Shown: positions 25,459 through 34,545 of the stretch, piece after piece | How the letters are laid out: every line of letters starts with the position of its first letter | How positions within the stretch are numbered: the stretch's first letter is position 1 | The notes under the pieces: model-generated | Database searches by the model: none | Seen by the model: only the letters and a program-made list of their open reading frames with translations | Told to the model about the DNA's origin: nothing | Translations under genes and position numbers: made by a program | Assembly: GCA_963773945.1 (NCBI GenBank) | Contig: CAVZDD010000003.1 | Coordinates: forward strand, 186,001 to 250,000 | DNA from: JAKIWV01 sp963773945 | Lineage (GTDB): Archaea > Thermoplasmatota > Thermoplasmata > Lutacidiplasmatales > UBA184 | Reading direction: 5' to 3' | Length of the DNA stretch: 64,000 nt

Positions 25459-26310
25459 ATGCCCGAAGAGTCCGCGGCGGTCATGGTCGGTGAACCTCCG
25501 ACCAAGCCGCACCCCAGTTCCAAGCGGTTTGGGGGCCTCCACGCCACCGAGCTCTTCTGCGAGACCTGTGGTCGGCCAACCCAGCATAGGGTCCTTCACA
25601 TCACCCGCGAAAGACGCATCCCTGCCGGCCAGTTGATCGAGGGGACTGCCCGTTGCTCGCAGTGTCGCTGGACGCACCTCTTTCAAATGGAGTTGCCCGA
25701 TGAATTGGTGATTCCGGCGGTTATCTCGGCGGGGGCTCAGTCGACCCCAATGGATGTGCGCGTCTCCGCGACGCAACGCCTCTTGGTAGGCTCGCGGGTG
25801 CCGGATCAGGGTCAACCGCTGCGAATCGTCCGGATGGACCTGCGAAACGGCCGTCGCACCACGGATGCGGTGGCCCGCGACGTGGCCACGCTGTGGGTGA
25901 CGCCCGATGGGCCGAAGCCGATTCCCGTCTCCCTCGTGCTCGGGTCTCGGACCGCCGTCACGCGGGCGGACGTCCCGCCCGAGCAGTTCATCGAAGTCGG
26001 CGAACCTCTGGAAGTGGCTGGAGGCAAGCTTCGGGTGGTAGGGCTCCGAGCCCGAAACCGCACGTGGACCCACGTGGGCGACCGCTTCCCGGCCCGGGAA
26101 GTGGTCCGAATCTACACCCGACGGATCGAAACTCCGCCCGCCGGCAGCAACCGCTGGACCAGATCCCGGGAGATTCCCAGCTCGCGGACCATCTCCACTT
26201 CGCGGTCCGACCGCTCCCGGTCCTCGCCGGGCGTGAGGATAAGACGGAGCCGACCCCGGGCCCGTAGCGCGTCGGGCGGCGCGGCGGACCACAGAGACTC
26301 TCCCTCGTAA
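25459..26310 (+). CDS. HVO_0476-type zinc-finger protein
   Basis: Archaeal protein with an N-terminal C4 zinc ribbon (ELFCETCGRPTQH near residues 32-44 and ARCSQCRW near 69-76) followed by a beta-rich domain with repeated VPPEQFIEVGE/ GKLRVVGLRARN-like strands up to about residue 222. Function unknown; relatives are found in haloarchaea and other euryarchaea. The last 60 codons or so are Arg/Ser-rich and lie antisense to NFACT (convergent overlap of 199 bases), so the true stop may have been lost through a base error near 26110. Confidence 0.7.
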   Translation: MPEESAAVMVGEPPTKPHPSSKRFGGLHATELFCETCGRPTQHRVLHITRERRIPAGQLIEGTARCSQCRWTHLFQMELPDELVIPAVISAGAQSTPMDVRVSATQRLLVGSRVPDQGQPLRIVRMDLRNGRRTTDAVARDVATLWVTPDGPKPIPVSLVLGSRTAVTRADVPPEQFIEVGEPLEVAGGKLRVVGLRARNRTWTHVGDRFPAREVVRIYTRRIETPPAGSNRWTRSREIPSSRTISTSRSDRSRSSPGVRIRRSRPRARSASGGAADHRDSPS

Positions 26311-28005
26311 TCGACCTGTCCCAGCCCGAGTTCCAACGGGCAGTCCTTGAGCCAGTTCTTCGTGCCGTGGATGACCCACGCACCTCGCGCGACGAACTCC
26401 CCGCTCCCAGGACTCTTGGAGACCTGGTCGGGCTTGACCCAGAACGCGTCGGCCGAGGCATGGCCGGCTCTCCAGGCTTTGGAATAGGAGACGGCCCACT
26501 GGCCGGCTTCGGAAAGGGAGGCCGGGCCGGGGTCGGGGGAGCCCGCGGGGGAATGCTTCACAATCACGCTCGCGGCGCCGTGAACGTCGGCGTGGATGTA
26601 AAGGTCGTTGACCCCCAGGTACCGGCGAACGATCAGATCGTTGGTAGCGGCGTCCCGCCCACCAATGACCAGCACGCCCTCGGAGGTCAGGAACCAGTGG
26701 AACTTCTCGAACCAATGGATCTTCCGGCGAACGCCGGAAAGGCCCGCGCTGAGACGACGCGGCGCCTTCCGTGCTCGTCACGCCGGATTTGAGCTTCACT
26801 TCGGTCGTCGCCAGCGCGGCCTCCGCGCCCGCGATCTTCGACTGAACCCGCTTGAGTTCCGTGTAGATCTCCTGGGCCGACTCCCTCGGAGGGCGGTCGC
26901 GCCGGAGCGGAACGACGACTCCGCCGAGCTCCACATCGATCGTGTCGTCATGCTCACCAGAGGCCTTGCCCTCCAACGCCTGCTCTGCGGCGGCGTAGTT
27001 GGCGAAGATGGCGTCGGCCAGGGTCCGCAATCGGTCGGCTTCCTGGTTCAGGCTGGCAATGGCGGTCACTTGGCGGGCCGCCTGGCGCCGGAATTCGGCG
27101 AGGGGGTCGGTCTTCGGCGCAACCACAGGCGGCGCGATACTGGAGAAATAGACGACCGCGGCATCCGAAAAGCGGTCGAACCGCTCTTCCCGTATGCCTG
27201 GCTCTTCGCTCCAGCGACGGGAAGGGAACGGCTCGACGTCGACGACGACGTCGTCTCGTCGGTAGAGGTAGCCTCGCGGTGACTCTCCGATCTCCGCGAC
27301 CAACTCCCCAATCGCCAGATGCAAGGGACCGGCGACCCGGGGTACGTCCTGCGGGGCGGGCTCGGCGGCCGGGACGTCCGCCCGTCGTAGCACCTCCTCC
27401 GCGACCGGCCCGCCGAATCCCAACTGGGCCGCGAGCGTTCGTACACGGTCGGTACGAGAGCGAGTAAGCGCGGCCTCGAGTTCTGCGATGCCCATCATCC
27501 ATGGATTGGCGTGCTGGGGAGGGGGGAGATAGTCCGCGCCGGGCCGCACGGCCCGATGGGCCCATGTCTGCGCGTGGGCGACCGCGAGGATGCGGTCCTC
27601 CCGAACGAGGAGGAGATTCCCCTTTCCAAAGAACTCAATGATCAACCGGAGATGTCCCGAATCCCCCCGACCGGCTTCGAGTTCCAGAAGTCGTTCCCCC
27701 CGGGGCTCCGCCACGCCGGTGAGGGCGGTGCCGGACAGGCGGCGCCGGAGCTCCTTGGTCAGTCGGCCCAGTTCCTCCGCGTGGGGCCCTGTCTCCCTGC
27801 GCAGCGCGGCGTAACGGCCCGAAGCGAGGAGCAGCGCCCACTTTCCCTTCCCGGCGCCCCGAAGCGTCATCTCCCAGGTGTCCGGCGCGACGTCGAACAC
27901 CTTATCGATGAAGAGATGGCCCGCCGACCGGATCTCTCGTACGAGGGCGAGCGTGTCGAGGGACGTGAACCGGTCCTTGGCCGGTGCAGCCTCGGCGGGG
28001 GACAT
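26112..28005 (-). CDS. rqcH: NFACT/RqcH ribosome quality-control protein, frameshifted
   Basis: Archaeal homologue of Rqc2/NEMF/Tae2, which binds stalled large ribosomal subunits and adds C-terminal tails. Seen: NFACT-N (TSLDTLALVREIRSAG, KGKWALLLASGRYAAL, LTGVAEPRGERLLELEAG), a central coiled coil (AEFRRQAARQVTAIASLNQEADRLR) and the C-terminal NFACT-R domain (MLVIGGRDAATNDLIVRRYL, DLYIHADVHGAASVIVKH, WVIHGTKNWL). The N-terminal frame breaks at about 26765; one extra base there hides the stretch KIHWFEKFHWFL, which is the family hallmark. Joined length is about 630 aa. The downstream end converges on the zinc-finger gene. Confidence 0.9.
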
Positions 28006-28030
28006 GTCCTTCTCGAGTCGGGCTAACGGC

Positions 28031-28036
28031 TTAAGG
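28031..28036 (+). promoter_or_regulatory. TATA-like box of the acyl-CoA dehydrogenase gene
   Basis: TTAAGG centred 26 bases before the ATG at 28059, the spacing expected for a leaderless transcript. It lies in the 53-base divergent gap with NFACT. Confidence 0.4.
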
Positions 28037-28058
28037 CTTCGGCGCGGTCCCGCGTTTC

Positions 28059-29180
28059 ATGGCCCCGACGACGTCCCGACTCGGTTCGGATTGGGTCGGT
28101 GTCGCCGAACGACTCGCGACCGAGGTGGTCGCTTCCCATGCCGAAGAAATGGACCGAACCGATCGACTTCCGGATGCGGTGCGTGGCGGGTTAGCTTCGA
28201 GCGGGTTGATGGGCCTCACCACACCGCCGAAATACGGCGGCGCGGGGGCCGATACTCGTACCGTTGCCCGAGCACTCGAGATACTGGCTTCTGCCAGCGG
28301 CGCGGTCGGTACCCTCCTCTCTGTTCATCTTTCGGTCGCGGTGGGCCCAATCGTCGAGTACGGGACCGAGGAACAACATCGGGCCCTCCTTCCGAACCTG
28401 GCCTCGGGGAAGTGGCTGGGCGCCTTCGCGTTGAGCGAGCCGTCCGTGGGTTCCGACGCCGCCCACCTTAGTAGCCGCTATTGGCCGACGGACGACGGAT
28501 TTCGACTCCGAGGCAACAAGATGTTCACCACAAGCGCTGACAGCGCCGACGTCATCGTGCTCTTTGCCAGCCGCGACCCCACGCAAGGAGCTCACGGCAT
28601 CTCGGCGTTCGCGGTCCGGAAAGGTACCCCCGGAATCTCGGTCGGACAACGCCTAGACAAGCTCGGGATCCGGGGGAGCGAGACCGTCGAGCTCGTCCTC
28701 GACGATGCCCTACTCCCTCGCGCTGCCCTCCTGGGTCGAGAGGGGGAAGGGTTTCCGGTGGCGATGCATGCGCTGGCCGGCGGGCGCATCGGGATTGCCG
28801 CGTGCGCCCTGGGGGTGGCCCGGGCGGGGTTCGATGCGATGCGGGCTGCCGCTAAGCGGGATCCCGCCGACTGGAAGCGAGCCCAGGTGGCCCGGTCCTA
28901 TAGCGAATTGGAGGCCGCCGCCGCGCTGGTTCATCGGGCCGCAGAGGTTCGGGACCAGGGCGCGCCCTTCATCGACGCGGCCTCCGCCGCCAAGCTGTTC
29001 GCCTCGCAGACCGCCGTTCGGATCGCTTATGCCGGAGTCGACGTGGCAGGCCCTGCCGGTACGAGGAGGGGAGCCGTCGCGGAACGATTACTCCGGGATG
29101 CGCGCGTGTTTCCCATCGTGGAAGGGACCACGGAAATCCAGGAACTTATCCTCGGCCGGAACCTCATCGACCGCCCGTAG
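28059..29180 (+). CDS. Acyl-CoA dehydrogenase
   Basis: FAD-dependent acyl-CoA dehydrogenase, 373 aa, passing electrons to ETF. Seen: GLMGLTTPPKYGGAGAD near residue 50, LGAFALSEPSVGSDAAHL (flavin-binding), FRLRGNKMFTTSADSADVIVLFA, LGIRGSETVELVLDDALLP, and the C-terminal FPIVEGTTEIQ with the catalytic glutamate position of short/branched-chain enzymes. Chain-length preference cannot be read off. The second dehydrogenase (61537) has the more typical GGYGYMKDYPVEK signature; this one has VDVAGPAGTRRGAVAERLLRD instead and is more diverged. Confidence 0.9.
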   Translation: MAPTTSRLGSDWVGVAERLATEVVASHAEEMDRTDRLPDAVRGGLASSGLMGLTTPPKYGGAGADTRTVARALEILASASGAVGTLLSVHLSVAVGPIVEYGTEEQHRALLPNLASGKWLGAFALSEPSVGSDAAHLSSRYWPTDDGFRLRGNKMFTTSADSADVIVLFASRDPTQGAHGISAFAVRKGTPGISVGQRLDKLGIRGSETVELVLDDALLPRAALLGREGEGFPVAMHALAGGRIGIAACALGVARAGFDAMRAAAKRDPADWKRAQVARSYSELEAAAALVHRAAEVRDQGAPFIDAASAAKLFASQTAVRIAYAGVDVAGPAGTRRGAVAERLLRDARVFPIVEGTTEIQELILGRNLIDRP

Positions 29181-29216
29181 CCCAAACCATTTCAACCGTC
29201 GGCGGGTCGAGGCCCT

Positions 29217-31538
29217 GTGACTCCCCGGAAGCCCATCCTTCCTCCACCGGATCGGTCGTGGGCGTCCACCGACCGCGTGCCCTTCGACGGGCTTCCGCTG
29301 GATCCGGAGGTCATTCCACTTTTGCAGGCGCAGGGTATTGACGCCCTCTACCCCCCTCAAGCGGCCGCGATCGAGCCGATATCGAAAGGGCGGAGCATCC
29401 TCCTCGCCTGCCCTACGGCGAGCGGAAAGTCGCTCGTCGCGTACCTGGCGCTACTCCGAGCGTTCCGTCAGGGGTTGGCCGGGCTCTACCTGGTTCCCCT
29501 TCGGGCGCTCGCGGCCGAAAAATACGAGGAGTTGGAGGCGTTCGAGTCGCTCGGTCTTCGCGTCGGTCTCTCGATGGGGGACTTCGACATTCCCGCCGAG
29601 CGGCTGGCCAAGCTGGACGTCCTGGTCGCCACGAGCGAGAAGGCCGATGGACTGCTCCGGCACGGCAGTCCTTGGCTTCGACGGCTCGGAGTGGTCGTCG
29701 CCGACGAGGTCCACCTCCTCCGGGACCCAGATCGTGGGCCGACCCTCGAGGTCACCCTCACGCGACTGCGTCGGATGAACCCCGACATTCAGGTGGTCGC
29801 CTTGTCGGCGACGGTCGGGAACTCGCGGGAACTCGCCGAGTGGCTGTCCGCGGATCACATCGCGAGCGAATTCCGACCGGTCCCGCTCAAGTGGGGAGTC
29901 TTCCGGGACGGCCGCATCACGTTCACCGACCTGTCAACCCGGGACCTGTCCGAAGGAGGAGAGCCCGTCGCGCGCCTCGTGCGCACGGTGGTCGAAGACG
30001 GCGGACAGGCGCTCGTGTTCGTCAACTCCCGCCGTGGCAGCGAGCAGATGGCCCAACAGCTCGGCGCGACCGTGCGGGCCACGCTCTCCGCCGAGGAACG
30101 AACCGGAGCCGCGGCCACTGCTCAGGAGCTCCTCGGGGTGTCGGAGGAGGAGACCGAGGGAATCCGACGGCTGGCCGCGATGGTGCCCTCCGGCGTCGCC
30201 TTCCACAACGCCTCCTTGACCAATCCGGAGCGACGTGTCATCGAGCGAGCGTTCCGCGAACGACGCCTCAAGGCCCTCGTCGCGACTCCGACCCTCGCGG
30301 CCGGGATCAACCTCCCGGCCCGCCGGGTCATCGTCCGGGACCTGAACCGGTATGACGACCGAATTGGAATGCAGGCCCCGATACCGGTGCTCGAAGTTCA
30401 GCAAATGTGTGGGCGCGCGGGCCGACCCCGGTTCGATACCACCGGGGAGGCGGTCCTCCTCGCCCGGGATGCCGAGGAACAAGCGCGATTGCTCGACACG
30501 TACCTGAGCGCCGCGCCGGAGCGAGTCGAATCCCGACTCGCGGCGGAACCGGCACTGCGGATGCATCTCCTGGCTTTGGTCGCCAGCGGGGAGATCGACA
30601 CCGAGGAGGAGCTCGAACGGTTCTTCGCCGCCACCTTCTACGGCCACACCCTCCCGATGGAGGAGCTCAATGACCAGATCGAGCGTGTCCGCAGCTTCCT
30701 CGAGCTCCATGAGTTCCTGGAGAGCGGTCCCCGACTCCGTGCCACTCCGTTCGGCCGATTGACGAGCGAACTCTACCTGGACCCGCTCAGCGCCCTCTAC
30801 CTCCGCCACGCGCTAGACAAGGCGCCCCGGGGCGTGCGGCCATTCGCGCTGCTGGCCTCGATCGCCGCGACGCCCGACCTCCCGCCGCTTTTCCTCCGTC
30901 GCGGCGAAGAGCCCGAGCTGCTCGAGCGATTCCAGGAGGAGGAGCCGGAGCTCCTCCTAAAACCGGAGGAGGAGCCCCTCTCGGTCGATCTGGAGATGTT
31001 CCTTGCGACGCTCAAGACCGCGGCGCTGCTCGAGATGTGGATCGACGAGAAGCCCATTGTCGAGATCACGCAGCGGTTCAACCTCGGCGCCGGCGACCTT
31101 CGAAGCAAGGTGGAAGACGCCGAGTGGCTGCTCTTCGGCATGGGCCGTCTCGCCGTACGTTTCCGTCGCGACCTCGCCCGCTCCATCGATGAGCTCTCGC
31201 TCCGGATCCGGTACGGCGCGCGGGGCGACTTGCTCGACCTGGTCCGGCTGAGGGGCATCGGCCGCGTCCGAGGGCGTGCGCTGTTCGCGGCGGGATTCGC
31301 CGACCGGGAAGCGCTCGCGACGGCCTCGCGGGACCGACTCGCGACGATCCTAAAGTCGCCCGCCCTGGCCGATGCGGTGCTCAAACAGGTCCATCATCCG
31401 TCATCGCGAACGGAAGTGCCGACGGTTCCCCTCGCCGCGCCCGCGGCTCCGGATCCCACTCTCCCAGCGGCGCGGCCCACAGGGGGGAAAGCTCGGGGCG
31501 GGTCGCGCCGGCTGGAAGAGTTCGAGAACGGTCCCTGA
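29217..31538 (+). CDS. hel308: Hel308-type Ski2-like DNA helicase
   Basis: Superfamily 2 3'-5' helicase that acts at stalled replication forks in archaea, 773 aa, GTG start. Seen: Q-motif-like YPPQAAAIEP, Walker A PTASGKS near residues 65-71, ADEVH (motif II) near 162, LSATVGN (III), VFVNSRRGSEQMAQQL (IV), ATPTLAAGINLPARRVIVRD (V), QMCGRAGRPRFDT (VI), then winged-helix and ratchet domains and a helix-hairpin-helix RLRGIGRVRGRALFAAGF near 680. The Ala/Pro-rich tail overlaps the end of the converging Orc-like gene by 158 bases. Confidence 0.93.
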   Translation: MTPRKPILPPPDRSWASTDRVPFDGLPLDPEVIPLLQAQGIDALYPPQAAAIEPISKGRSILLACPTASGKSLVAYLALLRAFRQGLAGLYLVPLRALAAEKYEELEAFESLGLRVGLSMGDFDIPAERLAKLDVLVATSEKADGLLRHGSPWLRRLGVVVADEVHLLRDPDRGPTLEVTLTRLRRMNPDIQVVALSATVGNSRELAEWLSADHIASEFRPVPLKWGVFRDGRITFTDLSTRDLSEGGEPVARLVRTVVEDGGQALVFVNSRRGSEQMAQQLGATVRATLSAEERTGAAATAQELLGVSEEETEGIRRLAAMVPSGVAFHNASLTNPERRVIERAFRERRLKALVATPTLAAGINLPARRVIVRDLNRYDDRIGMQAPIPVLEVQQMCGRAGRPRFDTTGEAVLLARDAEEQARLLDTYLSAAPERVESRLAAEPALRMHLLALVASGEIDTEEELERFFAATFYGHTLPMEELNDQIERVRSFLELHEFLESGPRLRATPFGRLTSELYLDPLSALYLRHALDKAPRGVRPFALLASIAATPDLPPLFLRRGEEPELLERFQEEEPELLLKPEEEPLSVDLEMFLATLKTAALLEMWIDEKPIVEITQRFNLGAGDLRSKVEDAEWLLFGMGRLAVRFRRDLARSIDELSLRIRYGARGDLLDLVRLRGIGRVRGRALFAAGFADREALATASRDRLATILKSPALADAVLKQVHHPSSRTEVPTVPLAAPAAPDPTLPAARPTGGKARGGSRRLEEFENGP

Positions 31539-32622
31539 CGTTCGACCACTCGCCCAGCGGTCGCACGACCGCCACCGTGGACAAGCTCCCGCCGGAACCT
31601 CCGGTCCGCACGTTCCGTCGGACGAATCCGGCCCGCTCGAGCCGGATGATTCGACGCCAGAACGTCGTCGCCGGCATCGGGGACTCTCCGCTCGTTCGCG
31701 CGAGGTCGATCGCCCGGTGACGCAGCTCTCCGATCCTAATCGGGACCCCCTCTTCGAGTTGACCCAAGGCGGAGAGTAACGGCGGCTCGATCGAGATTTC
31801 AGGTCCCACCCCGGCACTCGAGTAGACCGGGCCCAATTCCGAAACATCGGGGCCCACCAGCTCGCGACGGAGGACCTCGACCGCCCGGGTGGCCGACCCG
31901 TTGTCGCGGAGGGCGCGGCGCACGACTCGCTCGACCCACTCCGCGGGAACGGGCCGACCCAGCGACCGTTCGGCGCGATCTCGGACGATGGGCGTCAGCT
32001 CGGACTCCGTGTACGGCAACAACCGCAGGGTGTGGGTTCCCAAGACGCGGGCCAGCTTCGACTTTCCCAGCGCGCGGAGCGCTTCCGGGGATCCGGACAA
32101 GAGGACCGCGATCGGAGGAACGCCTTCGCCGCCCTCCGGAAGAAACCCGTCGGGGTCGACGAGCCCGGAGACCAAACGGGAAAGCTCCGGGGCCCCCGGG
32201 CCGACGGCGTCGAACACGACCACCGCCGGACGTTTTGCGCTACGGAGGCGCCGCAGAAATCCTGCCAGCAGCTCGGAAACGGGGAAGCCCCGGAGTTCGT
32301 ATTCCGGGTCCAGGGCTCGCAACAGCGCTCCCGCGGCCCCCTGGGCCCCGTGGACTTCAGGAAGACGAATCAGTGCCTGGACGATGTTTCCGGACCCGCC
32401 TTCGGCCGGCTGGCCCTCCGCCCAAGTTCGTGCGGCCAGCCGGGCCAGCGTAGACGTTCCGCTCCCCCGCGGGCCGAGTACGATCGCCGCTCCGGCCAAG
32501 GAACGGACGGCGCAGGGCTCGGCGAGCCAACGGACCAACGAGGCGAGGGGCCCTCGGCGACCGAGGGGAACGGGTGGGAGCCAGTCGGGCGCCAATACTT
32601 CGGGATGCACCGCGCGGAACAT
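31381..32622 (-). CDS. Orc1/Cdc6-like AAA ATPase with degenerate Walker A
   Basis: AAA-type protein with a C-terminal winged helix, 413 aa, resembling archaeal Orc1/Cdc6 or related DNA-binding ATPases. Seen: LGRRGPLASLVRWLAEP at the start (Orc-like), the P-loop GPRGSGTSTLARLAA in which the essential lysine is replaced by Thr, Walker B VVVFDAVG without the usual acidic pair, LLSGSPEALRALG (sensor-1 region), and a C-terminal part with TFWRRIIRLERAGFVRRN (winged helix). A functional ATPase is therefore doubtful. The ATG is supported by a TATA box 26 bases away. It may be a diverged origin-binding protein or a regulator; I cannot separate these. Confidence 0.7.
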   Translation of the reverse strand: MFRAVHPEVLAPDWLPPVPLGRRGPLASLVRWLAEPCAVRSLAGAAIVLGPRGSGTSTLARLAARTWAEGQPAEGGSGNIVQALIRLPEVHGAQGAAGALLRALDPEYELRGFPVSELLAGFLRRLRSAKRPAVVVFDAVGPGAPELSRLVSGLVDPDGFLPEGGEGVPPIAVLLSGSPEALRALGKSKLARVLGTHTLRLLPYTESELTPIVRDRAERSLGRPVPAEWVERVVRRALRDNGSATRAVEVLRRELVGPDVSELGPVYSSAGVGPEISIEPPLLSALGQLEEGVPIRIGELRHRAIDLARTSGESPMPATTFWRRIIRLERAGFVRRNVRTGGSGGSLSTVAVVRPLGEWSNVRDRSRTLPAGATRPELSPLWAAPLGEWDPEPRARRGEPSALPFAMTDDGPV

Positions 32623-32643
32623 CGAATGGGGATTTACTTACTC

Positions 32644-32653
32644 CTATAAGAAA
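32644..32653 (-). promoter_or_regulatory. TATA box of the Orc-like gene
   Basis: Leftward TTTCTTATAG, centre 26 bases from the ATG at 32622, predicting a leaderless transcript. It sits in an AT-rich block (about 32633-32670) that stands out from the GC-rich surroundings. Confidence 0.6.
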
Positions 32654-32785
32654 TCTCATATGACCAGTTTCCACCCCCGAAAGTCGGCCCGGAGGCTGCC
32701 CCCAGCACTCCGTTGGGCCGGTTTCTTCGCCGGCGTCGCGTAAGGTCTTTAGGGACGCCGGACTCGTCGGCCCCGAGGGCTTACC

Positions 32786-33901
32786 GTGGGGTACCGAGTC
32801 ACCCTAATCCCCGGAGACGGCATTGGACCGGAAGTCACGCGCGCGGCCCAACTCGTCGCCGAGGCGGCGGGAGTCTCCATCGAGTGGGAGGTCGTCGAGG
32901 CCGGCGAACCGGCCATCCGTGCGAGCGGGACACCGCTCCCCACGACGGTGCTCGACTCGATCCGAAAGAATGGGGTCGCGCTCAAGGGTCCCATCACCAC
33001 GCCGATCGGGAGCGGGTTCCGCTCCGTGAACGTCGCGCTTCGTACCGAACTGGACCTCTACGCGTCGGTCCGGCCCGCTCGCGCCATCGCCGGCGAGGGA
33101 ACGCGGTATCCCGAGACCGACCTGATCGTGGTCCGGGAAGCGACGGAGGGGCTCTACTCGGGCGTCGAGCACTGGGTCGACCGGGAACACTCCGCCGCCG
33201 AGACGGTGAACGTCATCACCCGTCGGGCGTCCGATCGGGTCGTCAAATTCGCGTTCGACTTGGCCCGTCGGGACCACCGGAAGAAGGTGACCGGCGTCCA
33301 CAAGGCGAACATCATGAAGACGACCGGCGCGCTGTTCCAGACGGCGTTCCGGGAGATGGCGGCGAAGTATCCGGACATCCCGTCGGACGAGCGGCTCATC
33401 GACAACATGTGCATGCAACTCGTCAAGAGACCGTCGGAGTACGACGTCATTGTCACGACGAACCTGATGGGTGACATCCTCTCCGACCTCTGCGCCGGAC
33501 TTGCCGGGGGCCTGGGAGTGGCGCCGGGGGCCGTGTACGGCGAGAAAGTGGCCCTTTTCGAGCCGGTGCACGGCTCCGCCCCCAAGTACGCCGGCCAGGA
33601 CAAGGCCGACCCAGTGGCCGAAATCCTCAGTCTCGAACTGATGCTTCGGCACCTCGGGGAGCGCGACGCCGCGGACCGCATCTGGCGCGCCGTCTGGGAG
33701 GTCGTCGCCGAGAAGCGGGTCGTGACCTACGACCTGGCGCTCCCGGGCTACACGAACCGCCCCGTTCCGCCGTCCAGTTGCTCGGCGATGGCGAAGGAGA
33801 TCGCGCGCAAAGTACCCCTCGTGGACATGTCGAGCCCGCTCCCCCGACCCGCTGCCGCGGGAGCCGCTCCGGCATCGGATTCGGCGCTCGAAACCGGTTA
33901 G
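32786..33901 (+). CDS. icd: Isocitrate dehydrogenase (isocitrate/isopropylmalate dehydrogenase family)
   Basis: Beta-decarboxylating dehydrogenase, 371 aa, GTG start. Seen: VTLIPGDGIGPEVT, the substrate loop SVNVALRTELDLYASVRPARA (Ser-x-Asn...Arg pattern of isocitrate enzymes), VVREATEGLYSGVEH, KVTGVHKANIMKTT, DVIVTTNLMGDILSDLCAGLAGG and EPVHGSAPKYAGQDKADP. The Lys-Tyr after SAP matches the pair that selects NADP in E. coli Icd, so NADP is likely. Isopropylmalate or homoisocitrate dehydrogenases are the alternatives, but no leucine or lysine genes are nearby. The tail of about 25 residues is Ala/Pro-rich. Confidence 0.85.
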   Translation: MGYRVTLIPGDGIGPEVTRAAQLVAEAAGVSIEWEVVEAGEPAIRASGTPLPTTVLDSIRKNGVALKGPITTPIGSGFRSVNVALRTELDLYASVRPARAIAGEGTRYPETDLIVVREATEGLYSGVEHWVDREHSAAETVNVITRRASDRVVKFAFDLARRDHRKKVTGVHKANIMKTTGALFQTAFREMAAKYPDIPSDERLIDNMCMQLVKRPSEYDVIVTTNLMGDILSDLCAGLAGGLGVAPGAVYGEKVALFEPVHGSAPKYAGQDKADPVAEILSLELMLRHLGERDAADRIWRAVWEVVAEKRVVTYDLALPGYTNRPVPPSSCSAMAKEIARKVPLVDMSSPLPRPAAAGAAPASDSALETG

Positions 33902-33991
33902 CGAAACGTCACCGCAGGCGACGGCCGTCCCCTTCCGGCCAGCCCCTCCGTCGGTAGGCTTATGGCTCGTCGGTCGCCCTTCTAAACGCCG

Positions 33992-34525
33992 ATGGCGGGC
34001 GCGGCGCGGGCGGTCCGAATCCGTCGGGATACCGATGGATCGATCGCCGTCGAGACCCCCACCGGGACGGCGCAGGCCGTTGCTTCGCGGGCGGCGGGTC
34101 AACGATTCACGAACTCCGCGGGGAGCACCCGGGCGCTTCGGACGTTCCTCATGTTCCTGATCGCGCTCGCCGCGATCTACGCGGTCTTCATGGAGTTCGC
34201 CGTCACCTCCGCCGCGACCGGCGCGAACACGACGGTCGAGGCCGTCCTTACGGCCGCCGTGGCGATCGCGCTCATCTTCGGCTGGTGGGTCACACTCGGA
34301 CAAGCGCCGACGGTGGCGTATGTCCAAGGTGACAAGTTGGTCGTGCACGAACGGACGGGGCACCACCGACGATTCCCGCTGGAGGGACTCCGAGTCACCC
34401 TGCTTCGTTCGAACAGTAGGGGACTCTTGGGCCCGGACGCTACCGAATTCGTCGAGCTATCGATCGCCGGCGGGGTGCACCACACCTATCTCGTTGGAAC
34501 CCACTTCTTCGACTTCGCGCATTAG
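33992..34525 (+). CDS. Predicted membrane protein, two transmembrane segments
   Basis: Not recognised. 177 aa: a basic N-terminus, transmembrane helix near residues 49-70 (TFLMFLIALAAIYAVFMEFA), a second near 84-103 (VLTAAVAIALIFGWWVTLG), then a beta-rich soluble C-terminal half (TVAYVQGDKLVVHERTGHHRRFPLEGLRV, VELSIAGGVHHTYLVGTHFF) that could be a small PH-like fold. A TATA-like TTATGG at 33960-33965 gives a near-leaderless ATG. It converges on the basic protein gene at 34546. Confidence 0.65.
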   Translation: MAGAARAVRIRRDTDGSIAVETPTGTAQAVASRAAGQRFTNSAGSTRALRTFLMFLIALAAIYAVFMEFAVTSAATGANTTVEAVLTAAVAIALIFGWWVTLGQAPTVAYVQGDKLVVHERTGHHRRFPLEGLRVTLLRSNSRGLLGPDATEFVELSIAGGVHHTYLVGTHFFDFAH

Positions 34526-34545
34526 GCGCGCGCCCGGACGAAGCG

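Noticed and set aside
25417..26111. C-terminal continuation of the long leftward NFACT frame (to 862 codons)
   Set aside because: After the frameshift at about 26765 this frame is Arg/Pro-rich shadow sequence antisense to the zinc-finger gene; the true NFACT end is at 26112 in the other frame.
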